A stretch of 64,000 bases of DNA from Methylobacterium sp. PvR107 (GCF_017833295.1 NZ_JAFIBW010000001.1:2432001-2496000), one strand, 5' to 3'. Positions 50,302 to 59,011 are shown, numbered from the stretch's first letter. Made by a program: numbers and translations. Notes: generated by a model from the sequence alone, not told the origin.

Positions 50302-50937
50302 CTACTCCCGTCGCAGCAGCGCCGCGACCTCCGCCTCCTCGGAGGCCGACAGGTTCCGGACCGGCGCCGCCGGCCGACGGCGCGCGAGGCGCCAGATACC
50401 GAACCCGCCGAACAGCACTGCCAGCACCGGGGTCAGCCACAGCAGAAGGGTGTGCAACGCGAAGACCGGGCGCAGCAGCACGAACTCGCCGTAGCGGGCC
50501 ACGACGTAGTCGCGTACCGCCGTGTCGCTATCGCCCTTCTCCAGCCGCTCGCGGACGATCAGGCGCAGGTCCTTGGCGAGCGGCGCATCGGAATCGTCGA
50601 TCGACTGGTTCTGGCAGACCAGGCAGCGCAGCTCGGCCGAGATCTCCCGAGCGCGGTGCTCCAGCGCCGGATCCTTCAGCACTTCGTCAGGCTGGACGGC
50701 CTGGGCGGGGGCTGCGAGCGCGGCGAGCAGAAGGAACGCGACGCCGACGCGGACGCGCCCCTGCCCTACCCCCTGTGCGGGGGAGGGTACCCTGCGCAGC
50801 AGGGAGGACGAGGGGCAGCGCGACGCGACGGGTTTCGGCATCCGGCGCGACATATCCGGAACCGTCGCGCCCTTCTCCCGACCCTCCCCCGGAGAGGGGT
50901 GAGGGAGAGTTGCGGAAGCCTTCATCTCCGTCGTCAC
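50302..50937 (-). CDS. ccmH: Cytochrome c maturation protein CcmH (CycL) with extended N terminus
   Basis: Membrane-bound thiol-disulfide protein of system I cytochrome c maturation; reduces apocytochrome haem-binding cysteines. The active site LRCLVCQNQSIDDSDAPLAK (CxxC) and RDYVVARYGEFVLLRP are intact; the C-terminal anchor is LLLWLTPVLAVLFGGFGIWR. The best start is GTG at 50937, overlapping the ccmF stop by four bases. It gives 211 residues rather than the usual about 150-160. The extra 50-60 residues before the signal hydrophobic core (GVAFLLLAALAAPAQA) are encoded by a repeat-like element (see 50761-50906). Since the codons just before the hydrophobic core include no ATG, GTG or TTG, translation must start before or inside the repeat. 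Confidence 0.88.
   Translation of the reverse strand: MTTEMKASATLPHPSPGEGREKGATVPDMSRRMPKPVASRCPSSSLLRRVPSPAQGVGQGRVRVGVAFLLLAALAAPAQAVQPDEVLKDPALEHRAREISAELRCLVCQNQSIDDSDAPLAKDLRLIVRERLEKGDSDTAVRDYVVARYGEFVLLRPVFALHTLLLWLTPVLAVLFGGFGIWRLARRRPAAPVRNLSASEEAEVAALLRRE
50761..50906. repeat. Palindromic repeat element inside the 5' coding part of ccmH
   Basis: GGGGGAGGGT (50779-50788) and ACCCTCCCCC (50881-50890) are exact inverted copies 92 bases apart, each flanked by further similar sequence (CCTGCCCTACCCCCTGTGCG on one side, GAGAGGGGTGAGGGAGAG on the other). This is the look of the CTCCCTCACCCCTCTCC-type repeats that are normally found between proteobacterial genes. Here it lies entirely inside the ccmH frame and encodes the segment between MKASA and the signal hydrophobic core. 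Confidence 0.65.
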
Positions 50938-52934
50938 TCGGCCGGCACCGCGGCCGGGAGCGGCCGCGCCTTCGCCTTGGCGGGGACGCCGACGCGCATC
51001 CGTCGATCGGTGAGCGAGAGACCGCCGCCCACGGCCATGACCACGGCTCCCAGCCAGATCAGCAGCACCAGCGGCTTGTAGTACAGCCGCAGGCCGACAC
51101 CGCCGTCCTGGCTCATCTCGCCGAGGCTGGCATAGACCTGACTGGCACCGATCGTCAGCAGCCCGGATTCCGTCACCGCCATCTTGCGGCTCGGGTAGAA
51201 GCGCTTGCCGGTATCCACGTGCCCGACCTCGTCGCCGGAGCGGGTCCGGATCGTCAGGCTGGCGGCGGCCTCCTCGTAGTTGGGACCCTGGCGGGGGCCG
51301 ACGCTGTCGAGGGTCGCCACGTAGGGCCCGGTTGCCAGGCTCTGGCCGGGCTTGAGGGTCGCCAGCCCCTCGGTGGCCCAGCCCTGGGCGGCGATGCCCA
51401 GCACCACGACGCCGACGCCGGCATGGGCGAGCGCGGTGCCCCAGGCCGAGCGCGGCAGGCCGACGGCGCGGCGCCCGATCTGACCGAGCGAGCGCGCCCG
51501 GCTGGCGCCGTAGCCGCGGGCCCGCGACACGACCTCCAGCGCGGAGCCGATCAACAGGTAGGCACCGAGCCCGATCCCGACCGGCGCCATGACCGGGCCT
51601 CCCCAGGTCAGGGCCAGCACCGCGAAGCCGACGACCAGGGCCACCGCGAGCGCGGCGAACAGGCGCTGGGCCGCGGCGAGCACGTCGCCGCGCTTCCAGG
51701 CGAGCGCCTGCCCGAAGGGCACGATCAGCAGGAGCGGGATCGCGAGCGGGACGAAGGTGGAATTGAAGAAGGGCGGCCCAACCGTGATCTTCTCGCCGGT
51801 CAGCATCTCCAGCAGCAGCGGGTACAGGGTGCCGACCAGCACGGTGGCGCAGGCGGCCACCAGGAAGAGGTTGTTGAGGACGAGCGAGCCCTCGCGGGAA
51901 ATCGGCGCGAACAGGCCGCCCTGCCGCAGCAGCGGCGCCCGCCACGCGAACAGCGTCAGCGAGCCGCCGATGAACAGCACCAGGATCGCCAGGATGAACA
52001 CGCCGCGGGTCGGATCGGTGGCGAAGGAATGCACCGAGGTGATCACGCCCGAGCGGACCAGGAAGGTCCCGATCAGCGAGAGCGAGAAGGTCAGGATGGC
52101 GAGCAGGACCGTCCAGACCTTCAGGGCGTCGCGCTTCTCCATCACCACGGTGGAGTGCAGCAGCGCAGTGCCGGCGATCCACGGCATCAGGGAGGCGTTC
52201 TCCACCGGATCCCAGAACCACCAGCCGCCCCAGCCGAGCTCGTAATAGGCCCAGTAGGAACCCATCGCGATGCCGAGGGTCAGGAAGCACCACGCGGTCA
52301 GCGTCCAGGGGCGCACCGCCCGCGCCCAGACAGCATCGATGCGCCCGTCGATCAGCGCGGCCACCGCGAAGGCGAAGCTGATCGAGAAGCCGACATAGCC
52401 GACGTAGAGGAGCGGCGGGTGGATCGCCAACCCGACATCCTGCAGCAGCGGGTTGAGGTCGTTGCCCTCGACCGGCGCCGGGATCACGCGGCTGAACGGG
52501 TTCGAGGTCGTGATGATGAACAGCAGGAAGACGAAGGTGATCAGCCCCTGCACGCCCAGCGTGCTGGCCCGCAGCCGCGGCGGCACGGAATTCTTCGCCA
52601 CCGCCACGCAGGCGCCGAACAGGGTGAGGATCAGGACCCAGAGGAGCATCGAGCCCTCGTGGTTCCCCCAGACCCCGGAGATCTTGTAGATCAGCGGCTT
52701 CTGCGTGTGCGAGTTCTCGACGACGTTCTGGACCGAGAAGTCGGACGTCACATGCGCCCAGGTCAGGGCCGCGAAGGCGAAGAGCACGCAGGCGAAGGCG
52801 CCCAAAGCCGCCTGTGAGGCGGTCTGGCGCAGGGCCGGGTCACCGGTGCGTGCCGCCCAGATGGGCATCACCATCTGGACGAGGGAGATCGCGAGCGCGA
52901 GCGCGAGCGCGAAATGGCCGGTCTCAACGATCAT
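50934..52934 (-). CDS. ccmF: Cytochrome c maturation protein CcmF (CycK)
   Basis: Large haem lyase subunit of system I that joins haem to apocytochrome c at the periplasmic side. 666 residues with about 14-15 membrane segments. The tryptophan-rich motif WGGWWFWDPVENASLMPW is intact, as are the histidines in GVWGNHEGSMLLW and AIHPPLLYVGYVG. GAGGAAG precedes the ATG by about 6 bases. It is 10 bases after ccmE and overlaps ccmH by four. The start codes for FALALALAI from a six-base tandem repeat (about 52892-52914), prone to slippage but only in whole codons. Confidence 0.96.
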   Translation of the reverse strand: MIVETGHFALALALAISLVQMVMPIWAARTGDPALRQTASQAALGAFACVLFAFAALTWAHVTSDFSVQNVVENSHTQKPLIYKISGVWGNHEGSMLLWVLILTLFGACVAVAKNSVPPRLRASTLGVQGLITFVFLLFIITTSNPFSRVIPAPVEGNDLNPLLQDVGLAIHPPLLYVGYVGFSISFAFAVAALIDGRIDAVWARAVRPWTLTAWCFLTLGIAMGSYWAYYELGWGGWWFWDPVENASLMPWIAGTALLHSTVVMEKRDALKVWTVLLAILTFSLSLIGTFLVRSGVITSVHSFATDPTRGVFILAILVLFIGGSLTLFAWRAPLLRQGGLFAPISREGSLVLNNLFLVAACATVLVGTLYPLLLEMLTGEKITVGPPFFNSTFVPLAIPLLLIVPFGQALAWKRGDVLAAAQRLFAALAVALVVGFAVLALTWGGPVMAPVGIGLGAYLLIGSALEVVSRARGYGASRARSLGQIGRRAVGLPRSAWGTALAHAGVGVVVLGIAAQGWATEGLATLKPGQSLATGPYVATLDSVGPRQGPNYEEAAASLTIRTRSGDEVGHVDTGKRFYPSRKMAVTESGLLTIGASQVYASLGEMSQDGGVGLRLYYKPLVLLIWLGAVVMAVGGGLSLTDRRMRVGVPAKAKARPLPAAVPAE

Positions 52935-52944
52935 GCCGGCTTCC

Positions 52945-53457
52945 TCACCGCTCGCTGCGGGGGCCGAGCGTCCCGTCGGCCGAGGCGGTCGCGGGCTTCG
53001 GGGCGGCCCCGCCCTTGTTCGAGCCGCCCTCCTGCCACCGCCCCTGCGCCTTCAGGGCGTCGGCGACCTCGCGGGGCATGTAGGATTCGTCGTGCTTGGC
53101 GAGCACCGTGTCGGCGCGGAACCGTCCGCCCGGCTCCAGGACACCCTCGGTGACCACGCCCTGTCCCTCGCGGAACAGGTCCGGCAGCAGGCCCTTGTAC
53201 TGGACCTCGACGGTGGCATTGGTGTCGGTCACGGCGAAGTCCACGATCTGGTCCGGCCCGCGCTTCACCGAGCCGTCCTTCACGAGGCCGCCGAGACGCA
53301 GGCGGGTGCCGGGGGCGATGCCCTGCTGGGCGATGTCCGACGGCGAGCGGAAGAACACGATCGAGCCGCTCATCGCGTACAGGATCAGGCCCAGGGCGAG
53401 CGCCAGCACGCTGCCGCAGGCGGCGATCAGGATCAGGCGGCGTTTCTTACGCGTCAC
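52945..53457 (-). CDS. ccmE: Cytochrome c maturation haem chaperone CcmE (CycJ)
   Basis: Periplasmic, membrane-anchored haem chaperone. The 170-residue protein has a single N-terminal anchor (LILIAACGSVLALALGLILY), the OB-fold domain, and the haem-binding motif HDESY with H122 (covalent attachment) and Y126 (ligand). The C terminus is flexible and Gly/Pro-rich (GGSNKGGAAPKPATASADG). It follows ccmI after a 181-base gap and precedes ccmF by 10 bases. The gap contains no gene I can support. Confidence 0.96.
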   Translation of the reverse strand: MTRKKRRLILIAACGSVLALALGLILYAMSGSIVFFRSPSDIAQQGIAPGTRLRLGGLVKDGSVKRGPDQIVDFAVTDTNATVEVQYKGLLPDLFREGQGVVTEGVLEPGGRFRADTVLAKHDESYMPREVADALKAQGRWQEGGSNKGGAAPKPATASADGTLGPRSER

Positions 53458-53638
53458 GATGCGTCCACCCCGCGATCCGGCGGGCGAGGATCCGCCCAGG
53501 TCCGAACCGTTCTCATTCTACGCTCCAGGGTGTCGGCTCCGCGCGGGCGCGGGTCAAGGGCAGGGGTCGAGACCGATTGTCGTACGGCCGACGCCGCCGC
53601 AGAGACCTCGCGACTTTGTGGCGTCGCGGATGGCGCCA

Positions 53639-55120
53639 TCAGGGATTGGACTTGGCGGGCAAGTCGAGCTCCCGGGCGAGCCCGTCGAGCCGCGCCACCG
53701 CTTCGCTATTGGCAGCGAGCGCCATCCGGGCGCGGTTGAGGGCCTTCGTCGCCTGATCGCGCTCGCCGAGGACGCTGTAGGAGCGCACGAGGCGCAGCCA
53801 CTCGTCCGGCGTGCCGCCCCGGGCGGCGAGGCGCCGGTCGAGGCTCTCGACCATGCCGCGGATGGCGGCGTCGCGCTCGGCCGGCGGCATGGCGCGCACG
53901 GTCGCCATCGCCGCCCCCGTCTCGGCCTGGGCGACCGGTCCGGACCCGGCGGGCGGCCCCGCGGATGCGCCGGCCTCCAAGCCGAGATCGCGGGCGCCCT
54001 GCTCCACCTGGGCAAGTCCCTGTGGATCGTTCGCCAAAGCGGCGCGGGCGCGGGCCAGGGCCGCGACGGCCTGGTCGCGGTCGCCCAGCACGGTCCGTGA
54101 CCGGATCAGCCGCAGCCACTCGTCGGGCGTGCCGCCGCCGGCCTTCAGCCGGGCATCGAGGCCGTCGACCATGCCGCGGATCGCCGCCTGCTGCTCCGCC
54201 GGAACCTGGGGGGCCTCCTTGGGCACCGCCGCGGGCGGGAGCGGCTCACCCTTCAGGCGGGCGAGCGTCTGGCGAACCACCCCGAGCCAGGGGGCCTCCG
54301 GCGGGCTCGCGGCTTCGAGGGTCGTGAGCTGGCGGATCGCCTCGCCGGTATCGCCGGCCTGCTCGGCCGCCCGCGCCAGATAGAAGCGGGGCTTCGGGGC
54401 GTTGGGATCCTTGGTTTGCGCCTTTTCGAACAGTGCCTTGGCCTCGGGCGTGACGGTGCCGTCGCCCGCCGCCGTGAGGGCCTCGGCCTGGTCGGCGAGG
54501 AGGTCGGCGGTCTCGCCCTTCAGCCGGGCGATGTTCGCGTAGGCGCGGGCGGCATCGTCGAAGCGACCGGTGCGCATGTAGACCGGAGCCAGCACCGCCC
54601 AGCCACGGGTGTCGTTCGGGTCGCGGGCAAGGCGTGCCTCGATCTGGCCCACCGCCTTCATCAGCTCGTCGGTGCCGCCGCGGGCCGCCGCGCGGTCGGC
54701 GGCGGTCTGCGCCGGCAGCTCCGGCGAGCCGTAGAGGCCGTAGGCGATCAGCGCCACGAGGGGGATGGTGGAGAGCGCGAAGGCCGAGGCCGCCCGGCGG
54801 CGGCGGAGCCGCGGCTCGGCCGGGCGTGCCGCTTCGGCCACCCCGGCATCCTCGGCCTCGAGCTGCGACTCACGGCTCGCCCGCAGCAGGCGGCGTGCCG
54901 CCTCGGCCTTGGCCGACTCGGCCTCCTCCGGGGCAATCAAACCGCGCTCCAGGTCGCGTCCGATCTCGGCGATCTGGTCCTCGTAGAAGGCGGTCTCGGT
55001 GGCGATGGCGCTTCCGCCGGCTTCCCCGGTCGGCACGGAGGCGCGCCGCGACATCGGCCAGAGCAGGCCGAGCACGGCCGCCGCGGTCATGGCCGCCAGG
55101 ATGAACCAGATCGCCGTCAT
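53639..55120 (-). CDS. ccmI: Cytochrome c maturation protein CcmI (CycH) with duplicated C-terminal module
   Basis: Apocytochrome c chaperone of system I, 493 residues from ATG at 55120 (AAGG six bases upstream). N-terminal membrane part with two segments (AIWFILAAMTAAAVLGLLWP and AFALSTIPLVALIAYGLYGS) around a cytosolic leucine-zipper-like loop (FYEDQIAEIGRDLERGLIA), then a periplasmic TPR domain. The C-terminal end contains two successive copies of a module of about 75 residues, each starting AAIRGMV (D/E)(G/S)LD and holding GGTPDEWLRLxR followed by VLG(D/E)RDQA. In most CcmI proteins this module is present once. It stands upstream of ccmE and downstream of the histidine kinase gene. Confidence 0.9.
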   Translation of the reverse strand: MTAIWFILAAMTAAAVLGLLWPMSRRASVPTGEAGGSAIATETAFYEDQIAEIGRDLERGLIAPEEAESAKAEAARRLLRASRESQLEAEDAGVAEAARPAEPRLRRRRAASAFALSTIPLVALIAYGLYGSPELPAQTAADRAAARGGTDELMKAVGQIEARLARDPNDTRGWAVLAPVYMRTGRFDDAARAYANIARLKGETADLLADQAEALTAAGDGTVTPEAKALFEKAQTKDPNAPKPRFYLARAAEQAGDTGEAIRQLTTLEAASPPEAPWLGVVRQTLARLKGEPLPPAAVPKEAPQVPAEQQAAIRGMVDGLDARLKAGGGTPDEWLRLIRSRTVLGDRDQAVAALARARAALANDPQGLAQVEQGARDLGLEAGASAGPPAGSGPVAQAETGAAMATVRAMPPAERDAAIRGMVESLDRRLAARGGTPDEWLRLVRSYSVLGERDQATKALNRARMALAANSEAVARLDGLARELDLPAKSNP

Positions 55121-55335
55121 CGAACCTTCGCCAGCAGGCCGGACCGGCCCGCCCCTCTCCACGCCATGTGGAGCGGACAGCGTGACGCTACGACGCCCCC
55201 CGGCGGCGGCACGGTGTCACGCAACTTCACCGCGATGACAAGGGCCGAGCGGGGACCACCCCTCGGCGTGTGCGCCGGCGACCCCGGTCAAAGCTTGTTG
55301 AACACGGCGATCCCGGCCACCGGAGCATCCGGCCC

Positions 55336-56754
55336 TCAATGTGCCGTCGCGCCCACCGGTGCGTCGCCCGGAACCTCCAGGACGGCCCGCAGGCCGCCCA
55401 AAGCCGCCTGCTCCAGCGTGAAGTGACCCCGGTACAGGGCGGCGAGATCGGCCACGATCGACAGGCCGAGGCCGGAGCCGGGCTTGGATTCGTCGAGCCG
55501 CCGGCCGCGGCCGAGCACAGCCTGGCGCGCCTCCGGCGGCAGGCCCGGTCCGTCATCCTCGATGGCGACGACGAGATGGGGATAATCGTCCTTGGCCACC
55601 GCCTCGGCCCGGATCGCGACCCGCCCGTGCGCCCATTTCGAGGCGTTGTCGACGAGGTTGCCGACCATCTCCTCGAAATCCTGGCGCTCGCCCCGAAAGC
55701 GGAGGCCCGGCGGCACGTGGACGTCGTAGGCGATGTCCTTGTCGCGATAGATCTTGCCGAAGGTGCGCACGAGGCCGGCCAAGGCCGGCTCGACCTCGGT
55801 CGAGGTGCCGAGCGTGCCGGCGAGCGCGGCGGCGCGGGCCCGGTCCAGATGGTAATTGACCTGGTCGCGCATCACCGCGGCCTGCTCGCGGATCTTCTGG
55901 GCGAGTTCCTCCGGGGCATCGGAGGCGCCGACCTCGTTGACGATGATCGAGAGCGGCGTCTTCAGGGCGTGGGCGAGGTTGCCGACTTGGGTGCGGGCGC
56001 GCTCCAGGATCTCGCGGTTGGTCTCGATCAGGAGGTTCACCTCGCCGGTGAGCGGCGCGATGTCGCGGGGATAGGTGCCGGTGATGCGGTCGGCCTCGCC
56101 CCGGCGGACGGCGCCCAGCGCGGCGCGCATCTTCTTGAGCGGCGCCAGGCCGAACCGGATCTGCAGCAGGGTGGTGATCGCCAGCGACAGGCCGAGCAGG
56201 CCGAAGGTGATGGTCAGGGAATTGCGGAACCGGTCGACGTCGTTGACGATCTCGTCGGCCGGGCCGGCGACCCGGACCGTGTAGCGGCCCTCCTCGCCGA
56301 GATCGACGTCGCGCTCCATGATGCGCAGGAGACGCCCGTCCTGCCCCTTTCCGTAGCCCTGGCGGATCTGACCGACCCCGACCTTGCCGTCCGAATCCGT
56401 CGCGGGCGGGAGCGGCACGCCGACGAGCGAGCGGGAGGTGCGCACGTCCCGCGGCTTCGCGTCGGGCTTGCCGACCTGCCAGTACCAGCCGGACAGCGGC
56501 AGGTCGAAGCGCGGGTCGCCGAGCGAGAAGGTGCGACTCTCGGGATCGTTGGGCGAGACGAGATCGGTGGCGAGATTGTTGGCGAAGACGAGCAGCCGGC
56601 TGTCGAACGACCGCTCGGTGTTCTCGCGGTAGAGGGTGGTGAGGATCCAGGCCGCAATGAGCAGGATCGCCGAGCTCGCCAGGAACGCCGACACGGCGAG
56701 CCGCACCGCGATGGAGCGGCGGCGCAGGGAGAAGAGGCCGATAAAGTCGATCAT
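55336..56754 (-). CDS. Sensor histidine kinase (PhoQ/FeuQ-like)
   Basis: A 472-residue membrane sensor kinase. Two membrane segments (AVSAFLASSAILLIAAWILT near the start, SLTITFGLLGLSLAITTLLQ near residue 185) frame a periplasmic domain of about 140 residues, followed by a HAMP-type linker, the phospho-acceptor block VGNLAHALKTPLSIIVNE, and the ATPase domain (MVGNLVDNASKWA, IEDDGPGLPP, KPGSGLGLSIVADLAALYRG). The type resembles PhoQ and rhizobial FeuQ. It starts 15 bases after the PrpF-like gene, in the order PepSY, response regulator, PrpF-like, kinase. In rhizobia the cycHJKL (ccmIEFH) genes are commonly close to feuPQ, which agrees with the ccm genes downstream here. Confidence 0.9.
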   Translation of the reverse strand: MIDFIGLFSLRRRSIAVRLAVSAFLASSAILLIAAWILTTLYRENTERSFDSRLLVFANNLATDLVSPNDPESRTFSLGDPRFDLPLSGWYWQVGKPDAKPRDVRTSRSLVGVPLPPATDSDGKVGVGQIRQGYGKGQDGRLLRIMERDVDLGEEGRYTVRVAGPADEIVNDVDRFRNSLTITFGLLGLSLAITTLLQIRFGLAPLKKMRAALGAVRRGEADRITGTYPRDIAPLTGEVNLLIETNREILERARTQVGNLAHALKTPLSIIVNEVGASDAPEELAQKIREQAAVMRDQVNYHLDRARAAALAGTLGTSTEVEPALAGLVRTFGKIYRDKDIAYDVHVPPGLRFRGERQDFEEMVGNLVDNASKWAHGRVAIRAEAVAKDDYPHLVVAIEDDGPGLPPEARQAVLGRGRRLDESKPGSGLGLSIVADLAALYRGHFTLEQAALGGLRAVLEVPGDAPVGATAH

Positions 56755-56769
56755 GGATGCGTCGGTCGC

Positions 56770-57930
56770 TCAGACGGGCGGTGGCGCATCGTAGAACACG
56801 GCGCCCCGCATCAGCGGGCGCGCCGTGCGGAAGAAGGCGCCGCGCTCGGCCCGCCAGCCATCGGCGTCGCGGGTCACGGCGGCGTCGGCGGTGAGGATGC
56901 CCGACGGCATCCCGACCCGCAGGGCGGCGTCGGTGGGCCGCGCGGCCTCGTGGACGAGGCTGCCCTCGATCCGGGCGGCCACCGCGAGGCACAGGGTGGC
57001 GGTGAGCGGCAGGGCCTGATGCGGCACGCCGTTGGAGATGACCCGGGCGGCCAGGTCGACATCGGCGGCGCGGATCGTGGCGCCGGAGAGGCTGCCGGAC
57101 TCCTGCGGCGGGGCGACGAGGCCCACGAAGGGCACGTGGACGACGCGCCCCGCCGCGTCGAGGTCGGGCGCGATGCCCATCGCCACGGAGCCGGCTTGGC
57201 GGATCCGCGCCAGCCGGTCGAGGAGGCCCGGCACGGCCTCCAGGGCGGCGGGCAGCTCGGTGCCGGCGAGGCCGAGATCGGCGGCGCGGACGAACACGCA
57301 GGCATTGGCGGCATCGATCAGCGACGCCTCGATCGCGCCGAGACCCGGCACGTCGAGCCGCTGGCGGACCGCGCCGGTGGGCAGCAGCCGGCCGGTCGTG
57401 GCGCCGCCCGGATCCAGGAAGTCGAGCTGGATCGGAGCGCCGGTGCCGGTCACGCCGGGAATCGCGAGGTCGCCGCCATAGACCGCGCGGCCGCCCCGGA
57501 CGGCGAAGCGCGCCTCGATCAGCTTGCGGGTGTTGGTGTTGTAGATCCGCAACCGCGCCGGGCCGTCAGCGAGGCGCACGAGTCCTTCGTCGACCGCGAA
57601 CGGTCCCACGGCGGCGAGCATGTTGCCGCAATTGCCCGAGAGATCGATGCGGCCGTCGCGGACCACCACCTGCACGAAGGTGTAGTCGATATCGGCGTCC
57701 GGCCGCGCGGAGCGCTCGACCACGCAGATCTTCGACACCGACGAGACGCCGCCGCCCATGCCGTTGAGCTGCCGCCCGAACGGGTCGGGGCTGTCCATGG
57801 CGGAGAGGAAGACCGGCTCCCAGGCGGCGAGGTCACCCGGCACGTCCCGGCGGTGCAGCATCAGCGCCTTGCTGGTGCCGCCGCGCATGAACACGGCCGG
57901 CAGCGTGCCCGGCCCCGCCACGGCCGTCAC
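56770..57930 (-). CDS. PrpF-family isomerase-like protein within a two-component operon
   Basis: A 386-residue member of the PrpF family (diaminopimelate-epimerase-like fold), which includes aconitate isomerase PrpF of the 2-methylcitrate cycle, 3-methylitaconate isomerase and 4-oxalomesaconate tautomerase. Signature AVFMRGGTSKALMLHRRDVP at the N terminus, SPDPFGRQLNGMGGGVSSVS, GRIDLSGNCGNMLAAVGPFA (active-site Cys region) and the second-half block RVISNGVPHQALPLTATLCL are all intact. The GTG start at 57930 overlaps the response regulator stop (GTGA), and the kinase begins 15 bases after its end. No prpB/prpC genes are adjacent. Its reaction here is not known; the arrangement suggests co-regulation or a metabolic link to the sensor. 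Confidence 0.85.
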   Translation of the reverse strand: MTAVAGPGTLPAVFMRGGTSKALMLHRRDVPGDLAAWEPVFLSAMDSPDPFGRQLNGMGGGVSSVSKICVVERSARPDADIDYTFVQVVVRDGRIDLSGNCGNMLAAVGPFAVDEGLVRLADGPARLRIYNTNTRKLIEARFAVRGGRAVYGGDLAIPGVTGTGAPIQLDFLDPGGATTGRLLPTGAVRQRLDVPGLGAIEASLIDAANACVFVRAADLGLAGTELPAALEAVPGLLDRLARIRQAGSVAMGIAPDLDAAGRVVHVPFVGLVAPPQESGSLSGATIRAADVDLAARVISNGVPHQALPLTATLCLAVAARIEGSLVHEAARPTDAALRVGMPSGILTADAAVTRDADGWRAERGAFFRTARPLMRGAVFYDAPPPV

Positions 57931-58604
57931 ACCCGCGCCGGCGGCTGGTTGGGATCCACGAGGTAGCCGAGGCCGCGCACGGTCTGGATCAGGTCGACCG
58001 CGAGCTTCTTGCGCAGGCGCCCGACGAATACCTCGATCGTGTTCGAGTCGCGGTCGAAATCCTGGTCGTAGAGGTGCTCGGTCAGCTCGGCCCGGGACAC
58101 GACCCGGCCGGTATGGTGCATCAGGTAGGAGAGCAGCCGGTACTCGTGGCTCGTCAGCTTCACCTGGGCGCCGTCGACGAAGACCTTGCCGGAGCGCGTG
58201 TCGAGGGTCACCGGCCCACAGGCGATCTGGCTGGAGGCGTGCCCGGCGGCCCGGCGCAGGAGCGCGCGGACGCGCGCCATGAGCTCCTCCATATGGAAGG
58301 GCTTGGTGACGTAGTCGTCGGCCCCGGCATCGAACCCGTCGACCTTGTCGGACCAGCGGTCCCGGGCCGTGAGGATGATCACCGGGGTCTTCACCCCGGC
58401 CCGGCGCCACTTCTGCAGCACGGTGACGCCGTCCGCCTTGGGCAGGCCCATGTCGAGGATGATGGCATCGTAGGGCTCGCTCTCGCCGAGATAGCCGCCC
58501 TCCTCGCCATCATAGGCCTTGTCGGCGACGTAGCCGGCCTCCTCCAGCGCGGCGACCACCTGCCGGTTGATGTCCTTGTCATCCTCCACGACGAGCAGAC
58601 GCAC
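57927..58604 (-). CDS. OmpR-family response regulator (PhoP/FeuP-like)
   Basis: A 225-residue regulator: receiver domain with phospho-acceptor D51 in YDAIILDMGLPKADG, conserved Thr in IILTARDRW and Lys in YVTKPFHMEE, then an OmpR/PhoB winged-helix domain (GKVFVDGAQVKLTSHEYRLL, SNTIEVFVGRLRKKL, IQTVRGLGYLV). It is preceded by a PepSY gene (35 bases) and overlaps the PrpF-like gene by four bases. Its cognate kinase is two genes downstream. Type resembles PhoP/FeuP. Confidence 0.93.
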   Translation of the reverse strand: MRLLVVEDDKDINRQVVAALEEAGYVADKAYDGEEGGYLGESEPYDAIILDMGLPKADGVTVLQKWRRAGVKTPVIILTARDRWSDKVDGFDAGADDYVTKPFHMEELMARVRALLRRAAGHASSQIACGPVTLDTRSGKVFVDGAQVKLTSHEYRLLSYLMHHTGRVVSRAELTEHLYDQDFDRDSNTIEVFVGRLRKKLAVDLIQTVRGLGYLVDPNQPPARV

Positions 58605-58639
58605 GGCTCACTCCATTTCACGATGGGTCGGGCGCCCGC

Positions 58640-59011
58640 TCAATATTGTCCCGCGACAGTGCCGGTGCGCGCATCGACAATCACGTGCACGAAATGCCCG
58701 TCCCGGCGCAAGGCGGTGAGCATGTAGACGAGCGTGTCTTCGTAACGGCACAGGCTCGCCCGCTGAATCTCGGCCCGGGGGATCACCGAGCGGGCCGCGC
58801 GGATCGCCGCCACGGGCGGGATCACCCGCCGCTCGCCGACCTCCTCGCGCATGTCGGCGGGCGACAGGCAGGCCTCGACCCGCAGGGGTGCCTGGCTGGA
58901 GACCGCGCCCGTCTGCGGGGCCGGCCCGTCGTCGGCCATGGAGCCGAGGCCGCCCGCGGCGAGGGCCGCGGCGGTCAGGCTGATGGCAACCAGGGCGATG
59001 GCGTAGCGCAT
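58640..59011 (-). CDS. PepSY-domain small exported protein
   Basis: A 123-residue protein with signal peptide (MRYAIALVAISLTAAALAAG) and a PepSY-like core (SVIPRAEIQRASLCRYEDTL, then YMLTALRRDGHFVHVIVDAR with TGTVAGQY). PepSY proteins are small periplasmic modulators, often beside two-component systems or peptidases. ATG at 59011 is chosen for the signal peptide; the frame is open further up. It is the first gene of the PepSY, regulator, PrpF-like, kinase run, and is expected to act on the sensor kinase's periplasmic domain, by position. Confidence 0.8.
   Translation of the reverse strand: MRYAIALVAISLTAAALAAGGLGSMADDGPAPQTGAVSSQAPLRVEACLSPADMREEVGERRVIPPVAAIRAARSVIPRAEIQRASLCRYEDTLVYMLTALRRDGHFVHVIVDARTGTVAGQY

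Noticed and set aside
52892..52914. Six-base tandem repeat at the start of ccmF as a phase-variation tract
   Set aside because: The unit is six bases, so slippage would only add or remove Ala-Leu pairs in a membrane helix; it would not switch the gene off.
53454..53639. A 61-codon minus-strand frame between ccmI and ccmE, overlapping the ccmE start
   Set aside because: No hydrophobic or conserved segment, no ribosome binding site seen; the usual ccmI-ccmE order has no gene here.
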